Shown piece after piece: positions 59,916 through 64,000 of a DNA stretch of 64,000 nucleotides (positions are counted from its first letter, which is position 1; every line of letters begins with the position of its first letter). The DNA is from Glycomyces xiaoerkulensis (GTDB taxonomy: Bacteria > Actinomycetota > Actinomycetes > Mycobacteriales > Micromonosporaceae): positions 124,001-188,000 of the forward strand of contig NZ_PGGV01000033.1 of assembly GCF_002798405.1 (NCBI RefSeq). The letters are read 5' to 3'. The notes beneath the pieces were generated by a model. That model was not told the DNA's origin. It did not search any database and worked only from the letters and a program-made list of their open reading frames with translations. A program made the position numbers and the translations under genes.

Positions 59916-61018
59916 GACCGACCGACCCGCTCGGAGACCAGCTCGCCGACGCCGGAGACCAGCTCGTCGAGCGAGACCGACTCGGCCAGCTCCGCCAGAC
60001 GCATGGTGCGCTCGCCCACGCACACGCTCCAAGCGGCGACGGGCGTGGTGCCGAAGGCGCCGTCGACCGCCTCGGCTTGGGCGGCCAGCATCCGCACCGC
60101 CGATTCGAGGCGGCCGTCCTTCTCGTCGGCCGGGGACTCGAAGGCGCCGACGAGGTTGACCGGCTGCGTGTCGCGGACGGTCAGCAGCACCGCGTCCGGC
60201 AGGGTCCGGTTGGCGAAAGTGTTCTGCTTCCCGCTGGGCATGCTGGTCACGAACGCCCGCACGGCCGTCTCGACGGCGCGGCCGGTGGCGTCGGCGCCGC
60301 CCAGCATCTCGCCGAGCCGGTCGGCGTCGATCGTGGCGTACCGGTAGAGCGTGGACGAATTGAACTCGACGGTGCCGATCATCGCCGCACCGGTCTCGTC
60401 GTCCTCCTCCTTGCGGTCGTCGACGGCGGTGAAGTAATCGAACTCCGGCTCGACGGCGTGGACGCTGATGGCGTGGGCGACCTGGCAGCAGGCGTCGATG
60501 TTGACGTCGGGCGCGTCGGCGATCATGCGGCCGAACAGCGCGATGTCGATCGAGTGGTCGTTGTTGACGATCTCCTTGGCGGCCTTGCCGGCGAGCTTCT
60601 GGCCGCTGTTCTCGGCCTCGATGGCGGCCTCGGCCAACCGGTCGTACTGCCGGTTGGACAGGAAGACGAGGTACTCCGATTCCTCCTTGGCGTCCTTCTT
60701 GGGCGCCTTGACCTTGAGGCCGGCCGCCTCCAGCGCCTTCTTGGCGACGGCCTCGGCCCGGTCGGACAGACCGGGATCGAGCGAGGCGATGCGCTCCTCG
60801 AGGACCTCGAGGATCTGCTTGGTGCGCAGGCCGAGATCGCTCTGGTCGAGCTGGGCGCGGAAGGCGACGCGCATGGCGCGCTTCCACGCCTGGCTGGAGA
60901 CGCGGGCGCGGCGCACTCCGCCGTAGTAGGCGGTCTTGGGGGAGCCGGTGTCGTCCCGGTTCAGGTTCGACGGAGGCACCGTCTGGAGAACGTGGACGTC
61001 GATGAGAGTGCGGTTCAT
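59912..61018 (-). CDS. cas7e: Cascade backbone subunit Cas7e
   Basis: A 368-residue RAMP protein that polymerises along the spacer part of the crRNA. The start VHVLQTVPPSNLNRDDTGSPKTA and VRRARVSSQAWKRAMR are diagnostic Cas7e blocks (the first shown in part is longer than the motif). GRMIADAPDVNIDAC and FVTSMPSGKQNTFANRT are the other conserved stretches. The ATG overlaps the cse2 stop (ATGA). Confidence 0.96.
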   Translation of the reverse strand: MNRTLIDVHVLQTVPPSNLNRDDTGSPKTAYYGGVRRARVSSQAWKRAMRVAFRAQLDQSDLGLRTKQILEVLEERIASLDPGLSDRAEAVAKKALEAAGLKVKAPKKDAKEESEYLVFLSNRQYDRLAEAAIEAENSGQKLAGKAAKEIVNNDHSIDIALFGRMIADAPDVNIDACCQVAHAISVHAVEPEFDYFTAVDDRKEEDDETGAAMIGTVEFNSSTLYRYATIDADRLGEMLGGADATGRAVETAVRAFVTSMPSGKQNTFANRTLPDAVLLTVRDTQPVNLVGAFESPADEKDGRLESAVRMLAAQAEAVDGAFGTTPVAAWSVCVGERTMRLAELAESVSLDELVSGVGELVSERVGRS

Positions 61019-61653
61019 TGCTGCTCCAGGGAGTCGGGCTTGTCGTGGTCGGTGCGGTCGTCGGTGCGCCAGTAGTCGCGGCCCCAGACGCCGCGCAGTC
61101 TTTGCGGTCCGCCGGGGCCGAGGAAGATCATGAGGTCGTCGGCGAAGCGGCCGTAGTCCATGCCGATGCCGCCGCCGCGGAGCTGAGCCACCAGACCCCG
61201 GGTGTGGTGCCGCAGCTCCGGGAAGCTCGCCGCGGTACCGGCCGCCGCGAAGCGGCGCCTGACCGCCTCCGTCGACGGGCTGCGCGCCGCCAGCAGGGCC
61301 ACGGCCGTCGCGAACGACGGCCCGTCGACGTGCATGGGGTCCTCGAATCGGGACTGCTGGTGGAGCGCGTACAGCGAGACTGCGGCGCTGACGGCGAGCT
61401 CGGCGCGGGTCGGCTCGTCGCCGTAGGTCGGCCCGAGCAGGCCCGGCGGCAGCTCCCGCACCCCGCTGAGGGCGAACTGGACGCCCGGCTCGGCGTTGAC
61501 CTCCCGTCTCAGCTTCGCGAGCGAGGCGACCGCCGCGGGCTCGCGGCGTCGGTAGCGGCGCTGCAGGTCGGCGACCTGCCCGGCCACGAAGTCGCCGAGC
61601 GCTCGGCGGCGTCGATGCGGGGTCCTCCGGGGTTCGGTACCAGTTTCAGTCAC
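61015..61653 (-). CDS. cse2: Cascade small subunit Cse2 (CasB)
   Basis: A 212-residue mostly helical protein that lines the Cascade belly and binds DNA. It is basic at the N-terminus (RRTPHRRRRAL), as expected for a DNA-binding subunit. The FADDLMIFLGPGGPQRLRGVWGRDYWR tail matches actinobacterial CasB (shown in part). It overlaps cse1 by 8 bases. Its position between cse1 and cas7 also identifies it. Confidence 0.93.
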   Translation of the reverse strand: MTETGTEPRRTPHRRRRALGDFVAGQVADLQRRYRRREPAAVASLAKLRREVNAEPGVQFALSGVRELPPGLLGPTYGDEPTRAELAVSAAVSLYALHQQSRFEDPMHVDGPSFATAVALLAARSPSTEAVRRRFAAAGTAASFPELRHHTRGLVAQLRGGGIGMDYGRFADDLMIFLGPGGPQRLRGVWGRDYWRTDDRTDHDKPDSLEQQ

Positions 61654-63322
61654 TCGAGGGCTCCTCTGCTGAACTGTCGGTCGGGGGTTCGCTGCGGGGC
61701 GACGCCAGCGGCAGCGCCTTCCGCAGCTTGGTCCGGAAGTTCCGTTCGGCGAGCGGGGCGGCGAGGAAGTATCCGTTCGACTCCCGGCCGACCCATGCGA
61801 CCGGACCCGCCTGCTCGGCCAGCTCGGCGCCGGTGCGCAGCATGCGAGCGCGGACGTCCTGCTGCCAGGCGCGGCGGGCGGCCTCGATGTCGGTGTCGGC
61901 CTTCAGCAGCGCGAGCCAAGTGCGGAAGCGGCCGTCGAGTTCGCCGTAGGCGGCGTCGGCGGCCTTGGCGCGGGCCGAGTCGACGCCGTCGCTGCCGCCC
62001 GCCGCCCGGGCGAGGTCGGCCGCCAGCGCGGTGAGCGCCCGGACCGCCGCCTCGGCGTCGGCGACGGCGTCGCGGACGGCGGCGGCCAGGTCGGGCCGGT
62101 CGTGGTCGAACACGGCCGCGGCCATGGTCAGCCCGTCGTCGACCAGGTCCTCGATCACCGATTCGTTGCTGATGTAGTGGCCGCCGAGCGCCCGTGCTTC
62201 GACTGTGCGGTCGGCGGGGATCATGCCGCGCTCGGTGAGGTGGCCGACCCACTCCATGACGCCGGGGGTGAGGGCGTCGCCGCCGGTGGCCGAGCGTCCG
62301 GCGGTGCCGGGCAGCATCGAGGCCAGTCCGCGCCAGAGGTTGCGGCGCGGGTCGTGCGCCTTGGGCAGGTAGACCAGCGGCTGCTTGAGCCGCTTCTCTT
62401 GGGGTCGGCTGCGTCTCCAGGCGGTGAAGGGCTCGATCAGGTGGAGGTTGGCGCCGGGCAGCTTGTCGCCTTGGCAGACCAGGGCGCCGGTGACCGACTG
62501 CTTGTCGAAGTGGAGCCGGACGCGGCGGGACTGCCAGGTGTACAGGTCGAGCGGTCCGAGTGGCCTGCCGCTGGGCCATTCGCCGTCGACGCCGGGACGT
62601 TGTTCGATCGTCGGCGTCTGCGGCGGGCGCTCCCAGAGGGGCAGGTCGTCCTCGTCGAATCGCGCGTAGGGCACGTCGAAGGCGATCAGGTTGAGCAGCA
62701 GTGTCTCCCGCAGGTCGTCGCCGCGGGCGTATACGCCGCCGTAGCGGCCGCAGTATCCGGGTCCGATGGGGTAACCTTTGCCGCCCTTGACGCGGGGGTC
62801 CGCCTTCGCGCCCGACTTGATGCCGGCAGGGTCGAACGTCTGGCAGTGCACGAGCCAGCGGGCGGCTTCGGCGAAGCCGATGCGGTCGGTCGAGTCCGCC
62901 TCGCGCATGCGGAAGTAGGGGTTGCCGACCGGGAGGTCGGCGATGAACCCGGCGAGGCTCGTCCTGCCGCTGCCGGCCGGTTCGAGGTCGCCGACCTGGT
63001 AGAAGGGCGTCTCGGGGTGGAGCAGGTCGAAGCGGTGGCGCCAGTGGTCGAGGTAGTCGGCGAGGTCGTCGATCGGGAGCCGGTCGTCCCGCCACAGGCG
63101 CCGCCATTCCAGATCGTTCTCGGGGCCGTCGATCGAGCAGTGCAGGACGGCCAGGAGCAGCCGCAGGACGGCGAGTTCCTGTGTGGGTACGTCGCCGGTG
63201 AGTCGTGCGATGGAGCCGGATTCGGTGAACAGCTCCAGCATCGACACCTCGGCGGTGGTGCCGTCGTGCCGCTGCACCAGGATCCAGGGTCGGTCGATGA
63301 GGTCGAATCGGGGTGGACTCAT
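61646..63322 (-). CDS. cse1: Cascade large subunit Cse1 (CasA)
   Basis: A 558-residue subunit that recognises the PAM and recruits Cas3. The N-terminal FDLIDRPWILVQRHDG is diagnostic, and further blocks such as ADYLDHWRHRFDLLHPETPF and YTWQSRRVRLHFD match CasA of actinobacteria. The zinc site seen in some Cse1 proteins is not obvious. The ATG overlaps the cas3 stop (ATGA). The length is normal for the family. Confidence 0.95.
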   Translation of the reverse strand: MSPPRFDLIDRPWILVQRHDGTTAEVSMLELFTESGSIARLTGDVPTQELAVLRLLLAVLHCSIDGPENDLEWRRLWRDDRLPIDDLADYLDHWRHRFDLLHPETPFYQVGDLEPAGSGRTSLAGFIADLPVGNPYFRMREADSTDRIGFAEAARWLVHCQTFDPAGIKSGAKADPRVKGGKGYPIGPGYCGRYGGVYARGDDLRETLLLNLIAFDVPYARFDEDDLPLWERPPQTPTIEQRPGVDGEWPSGRPLGPLDLYTWQSRRVRLHFDKQSVTGALVCQGDKLPGANLHLIEPFTAWRRSRPQEKRLKQPLVYLPKAHDPRRNLWRGLASMLPGTAGRSATGGDALTPGVMEWVGHLTERGMIPADRTVEARALGGHYISNESVIEDLVDDGLTMAAAVFDHDRPDLAAAVRDAVADAEAAVRALTALAADLARAAGGSDGVDSARAKAADAAYGELDGRFRTWLALLKADTDIEAARRAWQQDVRARMLRTGAELAEQAGPVAWVGRESNGYFLAAPLAERNFRTKLRKALPLASPRSEPPTDSSAEEPSSD

Positions 63323-64000
63323 GGGAGTCGGGTTGCCTCCAAGCCGTCGCGGTGGTCGTAGTGGAGCTCGAATCCGGCCAGGCGGGTTCGCCCGGTGTGG
63401 TCGAAGTCGAGCAGCAGTTCGCCTTTGAGCAGGTAGACCTGTTCCCAGGCGGGGTAGTCGTGCCGGGCCTCGAGTTCGGCTATGGCCGCGTCGACCGGGA
63501 CGCCGCGGGGCAGCGCGAGTGTGCAGGAGGCGAGGGTCCGCGCCAGCGCCGGTTCCGGAGCCGTGTCGGTCGGGATCTCCAACCCGCCGCCGGTTTCGAG
63601 CCAGGGCGGGGTGATGAGGCGTTTTCCGTCGCGGACGGCCACCAGCACTTCGAGGGTCTCGGTGGAGTCGTCGCGGACGTGGGCGCGTCCGGAAGGGCTG
63701 TCTTCGTCGTGCTTGTCGCTGCCGGTGGCCTGGGCGTGGAGCCAGCCGAGGAGTGGGGTGCCAGGGGAGGCGGGGCGGTCGAGCTGGAAGATCTCGGCCC
63801 GGCTCGCCTTGGAAGACATGGCGGCCTCGTGGTCGAGTTCGGCCCGGTTCATCGTCTCGTGCCACTCGACCGGCCCGTCCGGGCGCCCGCCGTAGGCGGC
63901 TTGGACGAGCGGGGCGATGTCGTCGGGGACGGTCACGGGCCGGTCCGATTCGAGCCGGTCCCACAGGACGGCCGCCGACCGGAGCAGGGGATGCTCGCCG
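63319..64000 (-). CDS. cas3: Cas3 helicase-nuclease, C-terminal part (runs off the window)
   Basis: Only the C-terminal 226 codons are inside. The frame is open to the window edge and reads ...LLRSAAVLWDRLESDRPVTVP then DDIAPLVQAAYGG, the usual region after the helicase domains of Cas3. The HD nuclease and helicase domains lie beyond base 64000. The cas operon therefore begins upstream of this window. Cas3 degrades target DNA once recruited by Cse1. Confidence 0.9.
   Translation of the reverse strand, partial: GEHPLLRSAAVLWDRLESDRPVTVPDDIAPLVQAAYGGRPDGPVEWHETMNRAELDHEAAMSSKASRAEIFQLDRPASPGTPLLGWLHAQATGSDKHDEDSPSGRAHVRDDSTETLEVLVAVRDGKRLITPPWLETGGGLEIPTDTAPEPALARTLASCTLALPRGVPVDAAIAELEARHDYPAWEQVYLLKGELLLDFDHTGRTRLAGFELHYDHRDGLEATRLP

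Overview
The window is high-GC DNA from an actinomycete. The evidence is lineage-typical gene content: a PerM/DUF6350 membrane protein next to purN, a Scr1-like DUF5753 regulator followed by a DUF397 protein, an HspR-like MerR regulator next to hsp20, an LPDTG surface protein, and choline-free, GTG/TTG-rich starts. Several genes also carry a TANNNT -10 box only 6-8 bases before the start codon, which points to leaderless mRNAs. A Glycomyces/Stackebrandtia-like or Micromonospora-like source is possible, but the sequence alone does not fix the genus. All annotation is from reading the sequence and family knowledge; no database search was run.

Layout. 1-6 kb: proline-rich membrane protein, divergent MarR/MFS efflux pair, an orphan ABC ATPase, and a NarL-type two-component system. 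6-11.4 kb: perM, purN, VanZ-like protein, zinc-ribbon protein, hsp20/MerR pair, then purH behind a ZTP riboswitch. 11.5-13.7 kb: two small proteins, a 2'-5' RNA ligase-like protein and trpS. 13.9-17.9 kb: Leloir operon deoR-galT-galE-galK with GTGA overlaps. 18-25.3 kb: a nucleoside uptake and salvage operon (BMP lipoprotein, double ATPase, two permeases, cytidine deaminase, thymidine phosphorylase). 25.4-30 kb: two distantly related secreted proteins and two related subtilases.

30-36 kb: a large membrane-anchored NACHT NTPase with a degenerate FGE-like segment, an ABC-F protein, and an alpha/beta hydrolase behind a striking 41-bp palindrome. 36-42.6 kb: leuA with an attenuator-like leader peptide, a nitroreductase, a lipoprotein, lysC-asd, and a broken Rpn-type nuclease fragment between two matching terminators. 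42.6-48.9 kb: ABC-2 exporter, LPDTG surface protein, cysS-rlmB. 49-55.9 kb: an Hsp70-TM-propeller fusion, the DUF5753/DUF397 pair behind a nested palindrome, a Tat-type M20 amidohydrolase, tRNA-Thr and a secreted TAP-type hydrolase.

56-64 kb: a complete type I-E CRISPR array (18 repeats, 17 spacers, exact 61-bp period) and its cas operon, cas3-cse1-cse2-cas7-cas5-cas6e-cas1-cas2. All cas genes are on the minus strand and mostly joined by ATGA overlaps; cas3 runs off the right edge. The array is read right to left from a short leader next to cas2, and the degenerate terminal repeat lies at the far left. The most novel-looking items are the NACHT/FGE-like protein, the Hsp70-propeller fusion, the leuA leader peptide, the enlarged ZTP riboswitch and the two palindromic control regions.
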